NCBI GenBank assembly: GCA_030066085.1
Contig: JASJCI010000035.1
Coordinates: forward strand, 23,205 to 87,204
Reading direction: 5' to 3'
From: Gammaproteobacteria bacterium
Lineage (GTDB): Bacteria > Pseudomonadota > Gammaproteobacteria > GCA-001735895
DNA length: 64,000 bases
This document shows positions 1-8,230 of this stretch, one piece after another (positions within the stretch are counted from its first letter, which is position 1; every line of letters begins with the position of its first letter). The position numbers and the translations under genes were made by a program. The notes under the pieces are model-generated. The model saw only the letters and a list, made by a program, of their open reading frames with translations. It made no database searches and had not been told where the DNA came from.

Positions 1-64
1 CGAGGTTCTCGAAACCCTGATACGGGCCAGCGGCGTCGACCAGAACCGCGGCCTCAATGCCTGA
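1..64 (+). CDS. C-terminal end of an unidentified upstream gene (partial)
   Basis: One frame is open from the window edge to a TGA at 62-64 and gives about 20 residues ending in DQNRGLNA. The stop lies just before the start of the next gene, the usual spacing for translationally coupled genes, so this is probably the tail of the preceding operon member. Too little is present to name a family. In this type of cluster the upstream genes are often a corrinoid-binding protein or small conserved proteins, but that is inference from gene neighbourhoods and not from these residues. Confidence 0.4.
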   Translation, partial: EVLETLIRASGVDQNRGLNA

Positions 65-77
65 TACGGGAGGCGCG

Positions 78-545
78 GTGTACAAGGTACGTCAATGGTC
101 GGTCAGCAATGCGCGCAGGCTCGAGTGGCTTTACCGGACTTTCGAGCCGATGCTCGTCTGGTTGCACCCGCTGTTCAACGGCGTCGGTTACGGGCGCATG
201 GAAAAGCCGGTGCGCGTGGTCGAGAAGGCGGTCAAGTCGTTCATGTTCGACTGCCAGATGTGCGGCAAGTGCGCGCTCAGCTCTACCGGCATGTCCTGCC
301 CGATGAACTGTCCCAAGTCGATTCGCAACGGCCCCTGTGGCGGCGTGCGCGAAAACGGCATGTGCGAGGTCAAGCCCGAGATGCGCTGCGTCTGGGTCGA
401 GGCCTGGCGCGGCAGCCAGCAGATGCGCGACGACCAGGCCATTCACCAGGTCCAGATCCCGGTCGACAACCTGCTCAAGGGCAGCTCGTCGTGGCTGCGC
501 GTGGTGCGCGAGCACGTCGACGCCCGCGATGGAGCCTCGTCGTGA
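78..545 (+). CDS. Methylenetetrahydrofolate reductase C-terminal (Cys-rich) domain protein
   Basis: Stand-alone protein of about 155 residues carrying the cysteine-rich domain that accompanies MetF-type reductases in corrinoid methyl-transfer clusters. The cysteines include a CQMCGKC cluster, then SCPMNC, GPCGG, a Cys before EVKPEM and MRC, a pattern suited to metal or Fe-S binding. I chose GTG at 78 because GGGAGG at 68-73 sits four bases upstream and homologues usually begin with a YKVRQWSV-like stretch; an in-frame ATG at 57 overlapping the previous stop is the alternative. The stop overlaps the GTG start of the next gene by four bases, so it is coupled to the reductase and probably forms a complex with it. 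The domain call is good; the metal and exact role are inferred. Confidence 0.75.
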   Translation: MYKVRQWSVSNARRLEWLYRTFEPMLVWLHPLFNGVGYGRMEKPVRVVEKAVKSFMFDCQMCGKCALSSTGMSCPMNCPKSIRNGPCGGVRENGMCEVKPEMRCVWVEAWRGSQQMRDDQAIHQVQIPVDNLLKGSSSWLRVVREHVDARDGASS

Positions 546-1561
546 TCGCGCCCTGGGACGGCAGCCCCGGCGCACCGCTGCCGGAGAAGGAAGGCCACGT
601 GTCGCGCGGCCGTCTCGAGCGCGTGCTGCGCTCGGGCAAGTTCGCGGTCACCGCCGAACTGGCGCCGCCGGATTCGGCGCTGGCCGAGGATGTCTACGAG
701 CGCGCGCGGGTATTCGACGGCTGGGTCGACGGTATGAACGCGACCGACGGCTCGGGGGCGCATTGCCACATGTCCAGCGTCGCGATGTGCGCGCTGCTGA
801 CCAACGTCGGTTATTCCCCGGTACTGCAGATTTCCTGCCGCGACAAGAATCGCATCGCGATCCAGGGCGACGTGCTCGGTGCCGCCGCGATGGGTGTGTC
901 CAACGTGCTGTGCCTGTCGGGTGACGGCGTACAGGTTGGTGATCACCCGGAAGCCAAGCCGGTGTTCGATCTCGACAGCATGTCGCTGCTGGAAATGATC
1001 CGCATCATGCGCGACGAATCGCGTTTCCTGAGCGGACGCAAGATCACCTCGCCGCCGCAGCTGTTTCTCGGCGCGGCCGAAAACCCGGGCGCGCCACCGG
1101 TGGATTTCCGCCCTTACCGGCTGGCCAAGAAGATCGCCGCCGGTGCGCAGTTCATCCAGACCCAGTACGTCTACGATGTCGAACAGCTGCGCGAATTCAT
1201 GGCGCGCAGCCGCGACCTCGGCCTGCTGGAGCAGTGCTTTATCCTGCCCGGGGTCGGTCCGCTGGCGTCGGCGCGCACGGCGTTGTGGATTCGCAACAAC
1301 GTACCCGGCGTGTTTATCCCGGATGCCGTCATCAAGCGCCTCGAAGGCGCCGAGGATCCGAAACGGGAAGGGCGGCGCCTGTGCGTCGAACTGATCCAGC
1401 AGATCCGCGAGATCGAGGGCGTCAGCGGGGTGCATATCATGGCCTACCGCCAGGAAGAATTTGTCGCAGAAATAGTCGAGCAGTCCGGCGTGCTCGAGGG
1501 CCGCGTGCCCTGGTATCCCGGTTGCGAGAAAAAATCCGAGCCGGCAGTGGGCTCGGCTTGA
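542..1561 (+). CDS. Methylenetetrahydrofolate reductase (MetF-like)
   Basis: About 339 residues of the MTHFR TIM-barrel flavoprotein family, interconverting 5-methyl-THF and 5,10-methylene-THF. Recognisable stretches are FAVTAELAPPDSA near the N-terminus, a region around residues 110-125 (NVLCLSGDG) matching the conserved 'lalrGD' strand, FIQTQYVYD, and FILPGVGPLAS. The start is GTG at 542, overlapping the preceding stop in a GTGA; the reading frame extends much further upstream, but only as an overlap of the previous gene. Coupling to the Cys-rich domain gene and to a methyl-THF:corrinoid methyltransferase suggests it works in the oxidative direction, burning methyl groups rather than feeding methionine synthesis. 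That direction is inferred from context. It should not be assumed to be the housekeeping metF. Confidence 0.85.
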   Translation: MIAPWDGSPGAPLPEKEGHVSRGRLERVLRSGKFAVTAELAPPDSALAEDVYERARVFDGWVDGMNATDGSGAHCHMSSVAMCALLTNVGYSPVLQISCRDKNRIAIQGDVLGAAAMGVSNVLCLSGDGVQVGDHPEAKPVFDLDSMSLLEMIRIMRDESRFLSGRKITSPPQLFLGAAENPGAPPVDFRPYRLAKKIAAGAQFIQTQYVYDVEQLREFMARSRDLGLLEQCFILPGVGPLASARTALWIRNNVPGVFIPDAVIKRLEGAEDPKREGRRLCVELIQQIREIEGVSGVHIMAYRQEEFVAEIVEQSGVLEGRVPWYPGCEKKSEPAVGSA

Positions 1562-1593
1562 TCAACTGAATTGCAGCATTCGAGGAAAACAAC

Positions 1594-2517
1594 ATGACCG
1601 AAACGGTTGTCAGCTCCGCTACCAAAGAACTCGTCATCGGCTTCGACCGGCCCTTTTGCATCATCGGCGAGCGTATCAACCCGACCGGCCGCAAGATCAT
1701 GGCCGAGGAAATGAAAAACGGCGATTACAGCCGGGTCGAAAGCGATGCCATTGCCCAGGTCGAGGCCGGCGCGCACATGCTCGACGTCAATGCGGGTATC
1801 CCGCTGGCGGACGAGCCGCGTATTCTCGCCGAGGCGATTCAGCTGGTGCAGGGCCTGACCGACGTGCCGCTGGCAATCGATTCGTCGATCATCGATGCAC
1901 TCGAAGCCGGCCTCGCGGTCTACAAGGGCAAGGCGCTGGTCAACTCGGTAACCGGCGAGGACGAAAGCCTCGAGCGGGTACTGCCGCTGGTCAAGAAACA
2001 CGACGCCGCAGTGGTCGCGATCTCCAACGACGAAACCGGCATCTCGGAAGATATCGACGTGCGCTACAACGTGGCGAAGAAAATCGTCGAGCGTGCCGCC
2101 GACCATGGCATCAAGGCCTGCGACGTGGTCGTCGATCCGCTGGTCATGCCGATCGGTGCGATCAATACCGCCGGCCGCGAGGTGCTTAAACTGATTCACC
2201 GCCTGCGTACCGAGCTCAAGGTCAACACCACCTGCGGCGCATCCAACATCAGCTTCGGCCTGCCGAATCGCAACGGTTTCAACGGCGCCTTCATCAGCAT
2301 GGCGATCCAGGCCGGCATGACCTCGGCGATCACCAACCCGCTGCACGGCGAAGTCGTCGCCGCCAGCCTCGGCGCCGACGTGATGCTGGGCAAGGACCCG
2401 GACTGCGCGCGCTGGATTCGCAAGTTCCGCGAGCCGGCGCCCGAAGGTGCCGGTGCGGGCGGTCGCGGCACCGGCCGTCGTGGCACGGGCCGTCGTCGCG
2501 CGCGTCCTGCTGCCTGA
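1594..2517 (+). CDS. Methyltetrahydrofolate:corrinoid methyltransferase (pterin-binding, AcsE/MtgA-like)
   Basis: A 307-residue protein with the pterin-binding TIM-barrel fold shared with dihydropteroate synthase and the MetH methyl-THF domain: CIIGERINPTGRK, GAHMLDVNAGIP, PLAIDSS, KALVNSVTGE, DVVVDPLVMPIGA and TTCGASNISFGLPNR. It would move a methyl group between a corrinoid protein and THF. The start is supported by AGGAAAA just upstream. The last about 25 residues are an unusual Gly/Arg tail that is not part of the fold; similar Arg-rich ends occur on two other proteins of the same system. The RACo-like gene follows after 19 bases. The substrate side depends on the MttB-family partner at 6.5-8.1 kb. 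Family is secure; the physiological direction (methyl onto THF) is inferred. Confidence 0.85.
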   Translation: MTETVVSSATKELVIGFDRPFCIIGERINPTGRKIMAEEMKNGDYSRVESDAIAQVEAGAHMLDVNAGIPLADEPRILAEAIQLVQGLTDVPLAIDSSIIDALEAGLAVYKGKALVNSVTGEDESLERVLPLVKKHDAAVVAISNDETGISEDIDVRYNVAKKIVERAADHGIKACDVVVDPLVMPIGAINTAGREVLKLIHRLRTELKVNTTCGASNISFGLPNRNGFNGAFISMAIQAGMTSAITNPLHGEVVAASLGADVMLGKDPDCARWIRKFREPAPEGAGAGGRGTGRRGTGRRRARPAA

Positions 2518-2536
2518 TTCGACGCCGGGTCGAGCC

Positions 2537-4561
2537 GTGAGCACGGAAGAAGAAGTCAGCGTCCTGTTCATGCCGTCGGGCCTGCGCGGGCAGGTTCCGG
2601 TCGGTACTACCGTGCTGCAGGCCGCGCAGCGGCTCGGGGTCGATCTCGAGTCGATCTGCGGTGGCCAGGGCCAGTGCCGCAAGTGCCAGGTGTTGCCGCA
2701 GGAAGGCGAGTTTTCCAAGCACGGCATCACTTCGCGTAGCGAGCACCTGTCGCCGTTCACCGAAACCGAGCGCCACCACCAGTCGAAAAAACGCCTCAAG
2801 GAAGGCCGCCGCCTCGGCTGTAACGCGCGCATCCTCGGCGACCTCGTAGTCGACGTGCCCGAGGAAAGCCAGCAGCACAAGCAACACATCGCCAAGGCCG
2901 TTACCGCCTACGATATCCAGGTGCAGCCGGCGCTGCACCTGTTCACCGTGACCCTGCCCGAGCCGGACATGCATGCGCCGATCTCGGACAAGCGCCGCCT
3001 GCAGCAGGCGCTGGTGCAGGAACACGACCTGCCGGTCATGGACTGCGAACTTTCGCAACTGAGGCTGCTGCAGCCGGCGCTGGAAAAAACCGGCCGCCAG
3101 GTGACCGTCGCGGTTTACCAGTTCGAAAAGATCATCGCGGTCTGGCCCGGCGTCAAAACCGAGGTTTACGGACTCGCGGTCGACCTCGGTTCGACCACGA
3201 TCGCGGCGCAGCTGTGCAACATGGTCACCGGCGAAGTGGTCGCCACCGCGGATACGATGAATCCGCAGATCCGCTTCGGCGAAGACCTGATGAGCCGCGT
3301 TTCCTACGTAATGATGAACGAGGGCGGCGATGCCGCGATGACCGCGGTCGTGCGCGAAGCTTTCAACCAGCTGGCCAAACGCGCGGCGAAGACGGCCAGG
3401 ATTTCGGTCGAGGATATCCTCGACATGACCGTGGTCGCCAACCCGATCATGCACCACCTGTTTCTCGGCATCGATCCGACCCCGCTCGGCGGCGCGCCGT
3501 TTACGCTGACCACCGACCAGACCCAGGTGGTGCGCGCGGCCGAGCTCGATATCCACCTGCACCCGGAGGCGCGCGCCTGCACGCTGCCCTGTATTGCCGG
3601 CCACATCGGCGCGGATACCGCCGGCGTTATCCTGTCCGAGCGCCCCGACCTCGCCGACGAGTACACGCTGCTGGTCGACGTCGGCACCAACGCCGAGATC
3701 GTGCTCGGCAACCGCGACCGCCTGCTGGCCGCGTCGAGCCCGACCGGTCCGGCGTTCGAAGGCGCGCAGATCACTTCCGGCCAGCGCGCCGCACCCGGCG
3801 CGATCGAGCGCGTGCGCATCGATCCGGAAACCCTCGAAGGCCGTTTCAAGGTCATCGGTTGCGAGGTTTGGTCGGACGATCCCGACTTTGCCGAACAAAG
3901 CAAAAAAGTCGGCGTCAGCGGCATCTGCGGCTCCGGCATCATCGAGGTGGTGGCCGAAATGTACCTCGCCGGCGTCATCGACCAGGACGGCGTCATCGGT
4001 CCCAAGCCGGGCGTCGATTCGGCGCGCATCGTCGAGGACGGCCGCACCTGGTCCTACCTGTTGCACGACGGCGAGCGCCCGATCCAGGTCACGCAGAACG
4101 ACGTGCGCGCGATCCAGCTGGCCAAGGCGGCACTGCACGCCGGCACCCGCCTGTTGATCGATCGCATGGGGATCGACAAGGTCGATCGTATCGGTTTTGC
4201 CGGCGCCTTCGGCAGTCACATCGACGTCAAGTACGCGATGGTGCTCGGGCTGATCCCGGACTGTAATCTCGATAATGTCGGGTCGGTCGGCAACGCCGCC
4301 GGCACCGGTGCGCGCATCGCGCTGCTCAACTTCCCGTCGCGGCTCGAGATCGGCGAAATCCTGCCCAAGGTGGAAAAGATCGAAACCGCGATCGAGCCGA
4401 AATTCCAGGAATACTTCATCGAGGCCATGGCCATTCCGCACAAGGCCGATCCCTACAGTGAACTCGGCAAGGTGGTATCCCTGCCGGCACCCAAACCGAA
4501 AGCCGAATCCTCCGATGGCGGTGATGCGCGCCGCCGCTCGCGCCGTCGCCGGCGCGCCTAG
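2537..4561 (+). CDS. RACo-like corrinoid reductive activator ([2Fe-2S] plus ASKHA ATPase domain)
   Basis: About 674 residues. The N-terminal 100 residues form a ferredoxin-like [2Fe-2S] domain, with CGGQGQCRKC followed by a distal Cys in RLGCNARI. The rest is the ASKHA (actin/Hsp70-like) nucleotide-binding region of RamA/RACo activators, with GLAVDLGSTTIAAQL, LLVDVGTNAEIVLG, SSPTGPAFEGAQI, SGICGSGIIEV and GFAGAFGSHID. Such proteins use ATP to reduce adventitiously oxidised Co(II) cobalamin back to Co(I), which is needed where oxygen inactivates corrinoid enzymes. GTG at 2537 is preferred; the frame extends upstream only by overlapping the previous gene, and ATG at 2570 is another option. The C-terminus ends in an Arg-rich tail (RRRSRRRRRA). 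It is the last gene of the operon starting before the window. Confidence 0.85.
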   Translation: MSTEEEVSVLFMPSGLRGQVPVGTTVLQAAQRLGVDLESICGGQGQCRKCQVLPQEGEFSKHGITSRSEHLSPFTETERHHQSKKRLKEGRRLGCNARILGDLVVDVPEESQQHKQHIAKAVTAYDIQVQPALHLFTVTLPEPDMHAPISDKRRLQQALVQEHDLPVMDCELSQLRLLQPALEKTGRQVTVAVYQFEKIIAVWPGVKTEVYGLAVDLGSTTIAAQLCNMVTGEVVATADTMNPQIRFGEDLMSRVSYVMMNEGGDAAMTAVVREAFNQLAKRAAKTARISVEDILDMTVVANPIMHHLFLGIDPTPLGGAPFTLTTDQTQVVRAAELDIHLHPEARACTLPCIAGHIGADTAGVILSERPDLADEYTLLVDVGTNAEIVLGNRDRLLAASSPTGPAFEGAQITSGQRAAPGAIERVRIDPETLEGRFKVIGCEVWSDDPDFAEQSKKVGVSGICGSGIIEVVAEMYLAGVIDQDGVIGPKPGVDSARIVEDGRTWSYLLHDGERPIQVTQNDVRAIQLAKAALHAGTRLLIDRMGIDKVDRIGFAGAFGSHIDVKYAMVLGLIPDCNLDNVGSVGNAAGTGARIALLNFPSRLEIGEILPKVEKIETAIEPKFQEYFIEAMAIPHKADPYSELGKVVSLPAPKPKAESSDGGDARRRSRRRRRA

Positions 4562-5153
4562 TAGCAATTGCCTGCAGGCCGAATCGCCTGGGTCGGCGCT
4601 ATCCCGGTTCCGGTTGTTCCGTCTTGCGCCCGGAAATGTCCCTGCTTTACCCGTTGAAGTTCGGAAAGTGGGCGCTGACTGAGGCGACTCGAAAGGCAAC
4701 CTCCGACCCGTACGAGACGCCCGCGCTATCGATGAAAGCGTCATTCCGCTTCGGCGGACCGCCGCGCAGGCGGGAATCTTATAACAGCGCCGCCATTGCA
4801 AGATCCCCGCGTGCGCGGGGATGACGGTTTTGAGGTGGGACGCCTTTGGCTCGATCCGTCATTCCCGTGTAAACGGGAATCTGGTCATGGGGTGTTGGTC
4901 CCTGGGAGATCCCCGCCGCGCCGCGCAGGCATGCGCGGGGATGACGGCGTTGGGGGCGACAGCAAATGGCCGTTCGCAGATGCCGATAAATCGCTTGTTG
5001 CGTCGACCGGTTGAATCCACAACTGCTTGCGGAAGCTAACGATTTTGTAAGGAGCGTCCGCTCTCGGGTAACGGTCCGACTCCCTGATTCTCTTAAGCTT
5101 CAGTGTTGCGTTTGCGAAGGGGTCCCGGCTTTCACCGGGTTGATCCAGCAGAA
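4562..5153. other. Gene-free interval with palindromic repeats
   Basis: About 590 bases between the RACo-like gene and the convergent regulator gene with no credible ORF. From about 4740 to 4947 it is packed with GC-rich palindromes of the 'gtcatcccc...ggggat' type: 4742-4777, 4803-4822, 4857-4875 and 4909-4947. Positions 4835-4947 are duplicated at 6358-6470. The remainder shows nothing I can identify; since both flanking genes end here, it is probably a transcription-termination zone. Confidence 0.6.
4835..4947. repeat. 113-bp interspersed repeat, copy 1
   Basis: These 113 bases recur in direct orientation at 6358-6470 with only four visible substitutions. The unit contains two palindromes, one built on attcccg/cgggaat (around 4857-4875) and one on atccccg/cggggat (around 4912-4942). 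Non-coding, between two genes that converge. Confidence 0.85.
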
Positions 5154-6161
5154 TTAGTCGATAGTTTCGACCGTTTCGCCGGTGGCTCGCGCCTGCAGTT
5201 TGCGGCGCTCGTCGCGCGGGGGGATGCCGAACAAATCCCGGTAACACTTGCTGAAGTGCGGCGCCGAGATGAAACCGCAGGCCAGCGCGATATCGACGAT
5301 CGACTTGCTGGTCTGCAGCAACAGCAGGCGCGCGCGGTTCAGGCGCAAATTGAGATAGTATCGAGTCGGCACGCAGTTCAGATGCTTCTGGAACAGGCGC
5401 TCGAGCTGGCGCCGCGAAATACCGACGTAGTTGGATAATTCGTCGAGGCTGATCGGTTCCTCGATATTTGCTTCCATCAGGGTCACTGCCTCGGTGAGCT
5501 TCGGCTGGTTGGAGCCGAGCGCGAGATGCAGCGGCACGCGCTGACGGTCCTCTGAACTGCGGATGCGCTCGCACATGAACTGTTCCGAAATGCGGGTGAC
5601 GAGTTCATTGCCGTGGCGCTCGTAAATCAGGTTCAGCATCAGGTCCAGCGAAGCCTGCCCGCCGGCGCAGGAGAAGCGATCGCGGTCGACGACGAACAGG
5701 TCGTCGGTGACCTGCACGTTGGCAAACTCCTCCCGCAGGCTGGCGATGTTTTCCCAGTGAATCGTGCAGCGATAACCGTCCAGCAGCCCGGCACGCGCTA
5801 GCAGGTAACTCGCGGTGCACAGTGCGCCGATTCTGAGGTTGCTGCGCTTGGCCAGGCGTCGCAGCGAGAACTGCAGCTGTTTCGACCAGGCCTTGCCGAT
5901 GTCGGAACCGCCGCAGACCAGCAGCAGCGACAGGTCGCCGGCGTTTTCGATACTGCCGTCCGGGGTGATTTCGATGCCATTGCTGGCCTGCACCGGCAAG
6001 CCGTCCGGGGTGTAGATGTGCCAGCGGTACAGCGTCTTGCCGCTCTCGCGGTTGGCCATGCGCAAGGGCTCCAGCGCCGACGAGAAGGCGATCATCGAAA
6101 AGCCCGGAACGAGCAGGAAACCTGCCTGCTCGGGCTTGGCGGCGACTTTGGTTTCGCTCAT
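5154..6161 (-). CDS. GlxA-family AraC-type transcriptional regulator
   Basis: 335 residues: an N-terminal DJ-1/PfpI (GATase1-like) sensor domain, with FLLVPGFSMIAFSSALEPLR and GALCTASYLLARAGLLDG, followed by a C-terminal pair of AraC helix-turn-helix motifs (SLDELSNYVGISRRQLERLF; IVDIALACGFISAPHFSKCYR). This architecture is shared with GbdR, the glycine-betaine/dimethylglycine-responsive activator, and with other regulators of quaternary-amine catabolism. It lies downstream of the MttB-family gene on the same strand, separated by a repeat-filled gap, and faces the one-carbon operon. Most likely it activates one or both transcription units in response to a methylated amine; the ligand is unknown. 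The ATG at 6161 fits the family's usual start. Confidence 0.85.
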   Translation of the reverse strand: MSETKVAAKPEQAGFLLVPGFSMIAFSSALEPLRMANRESGKTLYRWHIYTPDGLPVQASNGIEITPDGSIENAGDLSLLLVCGGSDIGKAWSKQLQFSLRRLAKRSNLRIGALCTASYLLARAGLLDGYRCTIHWENIASLREEFANVQVTDDLFVVDRDRFSCAGGQASLDLMLNLIYERHGNELVTRISEQFMCERIRSSEDRQRVPLHLALGSNQPKLTEAVTLMEANIEEPISLDELSNYVGISRRQLERLFQKHLNCVPTRYYLNLRLNRARLLLLQTSKSIVDIALACGFISAPHFSKCYRDLFGIPPRDERRKLQARATGETVETID

Positions 6162-6504
6162 GGGGGCTGATTGTACCGAACTGGCGACCTTTTTCGATCG
6201 GGTTGCATCAAGGGGGCGCCATGCCGGGCGCTTACCAGGCCCGGCGCGCGGATGTTTTCTCGCCGGGACGCAAGGAGTTTAGATGGTTTTTCGAGATTGA
6301 AGGTAATTGCCGAAGGCTCATCTTCATCCCCGCTTGCGCGGGGTTGGCGGATTTGGAGTGGGACGCCTTTGGCTCGATCCGTCATTCCCGTGTAAACGGG
6401 AATCTGGTCATGGGGTGTTGGTCCTTTGGAGATCCCCGCCGCGCCGCGCAGGCTTGCGCGGGGATAACGGGTTTGGAGTGACGCGCCTGCGGCGCGCAGA
6501 TTTT
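6162..6504. other. Gene-free interval with repeat copy
   Basis: About 340 bases between two same-strand genes. It contains the second copy of the 113-bp repeat and an extra 'catccccgcttgcgcgggg' palindrome just before it. No ORF is credible. Because it separates the MttB-family gene from the downstream regulator, the palindromes may end or attenuate read-through. Confidence 0.55.
6358..6470. repeat. 113-bp interspersed repeat, copy 2
   Basis: Direct copy of 4835-4947 with four substitutions. The two palindromic cores are both kept. Confidence 0.85.
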
Positions 6505-8073
6505 TTATACCATCGAGTCGGGCATCGAGTCCTTGCGCTGGCGGATGAAAGCCAGCAGGGCTTCGTCGACCGCGGGGTCCAGCGGCGGTGCCTCGTACTC
6601 GTTGAGCAACTTCTTGAAGCGGGCGTTGCAGCGCTGCGCGTGATCCAGGCTGCCCTCCGATTCCCACTGCTCGAAGCTGTTGTTGTCGGTAATCGGCGAC
6701 AGGTAAAACGCGTCCTTGAAGTTGTTCTGCGTATGCGTGCAACCGAGGAAATGTACGCCGGGTCCGACTTCACGAATCGCGTCCATGGCCTGGCCGTTCT
6801 CCGACAGGTCGACGCCGCGCATGAAGACCTCCATCATTGCCGCCTGGTCGGCGTCCATGATGAATTTCTCGTACCCCATCGCGAGCCCGCCTTCCATCCA
6901 GCCGGCGGTATGCAGCACGAAGTTGACCCCGGCCATGACCGCCGGCAACAGGGTGGCAGACGCTTCGTAAGCCGCCTGTGCGTCGGGCAGCTTGGATCCG
7001 CACAGGCCGCCGCCGGAGCGAAACGGTACACCCAGTCGGCGTGCCAGTGCGGCCATGGTATAGAGCACCAGCGCCGGCTCCGGCGTGCCGAAGGTCGGTG
7101 CCCCCGACTGCATCGACATCGAGCTGGCGAAGCTGCCGAAAATCACCGGCGCGCCCGGATTGACCAGCTGCACGAAAGTCATGCCGGCCAGCGCCTCGGC
7201 CAGCGATTGCGCCGCGGTCCCGGCGACGGTCACCGGCGACATCGCGCCGGCGAGGATGAACGGCGTGATGATGGTGGCCTGGTTGTGCTCGGCATACACC
7301 TTGGCGGCACCCAGCATGGTGTCGTCGAAGGTCATCGGCGAGTTGGCGTTGATCAGGCTGGTGGCGTAAGTGCGCGGCCGTCCGGTTTCGCTGTCGATGA
7401 AGTCGTCGCCGGCGATGATCTTGATCATCTCGATCGTGTCGAGCGCGCGTTCGGGTGCGGTTACCGAGCCCATGAAAGCCTTGTCGGAGTACTTGATATG
7501 CGAATACACCATGTCGAGATGGCGCTTGTTGACCGGGATATCGACCGGTTCGCAAATGGTACCGCCGGAGTGGTGCAGGCTCGGCGACGCGTAGGCCAGC
7601 TTGACGAAGTTCTGGAAATCCTCGATGGTCGCGTAGCGCCGGCCCTTGTCGAGATCGAACACGAACGGGCTGCCGTAGGCCGGAACGAAAACCGTGTGAT
7701 CGCCACCGATGCGGACGCTGCGCGCCGGGTTGCGCGCGTGCTGGGTGTATTCCGCGGGTGCCGATTGCTGCACGATTTCGCGGCACATGCCGCGCGCAAA
7801 GCGCACGGTGACGCCGTCGACCTCGGCGCCGCCGGCACGCAGGATATCGAGCGCTTCCGGCATGTCGCGGAACTCGATACCGACTTCCTCGAGGATGGTG
7901 TCGGCGTTGTGCTCGATGGTTGCCAGGCCTTCCTCGTCCACGACCTCGAAACGCGGGATCTTGCGCGTAATGTAAGGCGCGCGGGCTGGCGCCGCGGCTC
8001 CTGCCGCTGCGCGTCGTGCATCGCGTCCACCGCGGCCGCGGCGGCCACGACCTGCTCGGGTATTGTCGCTCAT
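6505..8073 (-). CDS. MttB-family (non-pyrrolysine) corrinoid-dependent methylamine methyltransferase
   Basis: 522 residues of the trimethylamine methyltransferase superfamily. Family-typical stretches include DTILEEVGIEFRD, HHSGGTICEPVDIP, SPMTFDDTMLGAAKVYAEHNQ, FGTPEPALVLYTMAALARRL and GWMEGGLAMGYEKFI. The frame has no in-frame amber codon, so it is a non-Pyl member. Characterised non-Pyl relatives demethylate quaternary amines such as glycine betaine, proline betaine or carnitine, not trimethylamine; the substrate here is unknown. An N-terminal about 30-residue Arg/Gly/Ala-rich extension precedes the barrel. GGAG lies seven bases upstream of the ATG. It is divergent from an AraC-type gene at 8231 and presumably under its control. 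The partner corrinoid protein is not in this window. Confidence 0.85.
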   Translation of the reverse strand: MSDNTRAGRGRRGRGGRDARRAAAGAAAPARAPYITRKIPRFEVVDEEGLATIEHNADTILEEVGIEFRDMPEALDILRAGGAEVDGVTVRFARGMCREIVQQSAPAEYTQHARNPARSVRIGGDHTVFVPAYGSPFVFDLDKGRRYATIEDFQNFVKLAYASPSLHHSGGTICEPVDIPVNKRHLDMVYSHIKYSDKAFMGSVTAPERALDTIEMIKIIAGDDFIDSETGRPRTYATSLINANSPMTFDDTMLGAAKVYAEHNQATIITPFILAGAMSPVTVAGTAAQSLAEALAGMTFVQLVNPGAPVIFGSFASSMSMQSGAPTFGTPEPALVLYTMAALARRLGVPFRSGGGLCGSKLPDAQAAYEASATLLPAVMAGVNFVLHTAGWMEGGLAMGYEKFIMDADQAAMMEVFMRGVDLSENGQAMDAIREVGPGVHFLGCTHTQNNFKDAFYLSPITDNNSFEQWESEGSLDHAQRCNARFKKLLNEYEAPPLDPAVDEALLAFIRQRKDSMPDSMV

Positions 8074-8230
8074 CGATAACTCCGGGTTGTCGTGATCGAT
8101 CGAAGTAGGTCAACCGCCAGAGTATCCGGCCTGCCCGCGGATCGGGCTGACCTGTGGGCGACCCTGAACTATGCGCCAGCGTCATCCGCTAATGCCCGGC
8201 GCGGTTGTTGTACCGGATAAATGGTTTAAA

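Noticed and set aside
443..1435. Long open frame opposite the metF-like gene
   Set aside because: Antisense to a well-supported gene, Arg/His/Asp-rich in composition, no recognisable motif; a GC-rich shadow frame. The same applies to 1444-2895 (-), 28343-30496 (-), 39443-41872 (+) and 49716-52250 (+).
6505..8073. Pyrrolysine-containing MttB
   Set aside because: The frame is uninterrupted with no internal amber codon, and no pyl genes are in the window.
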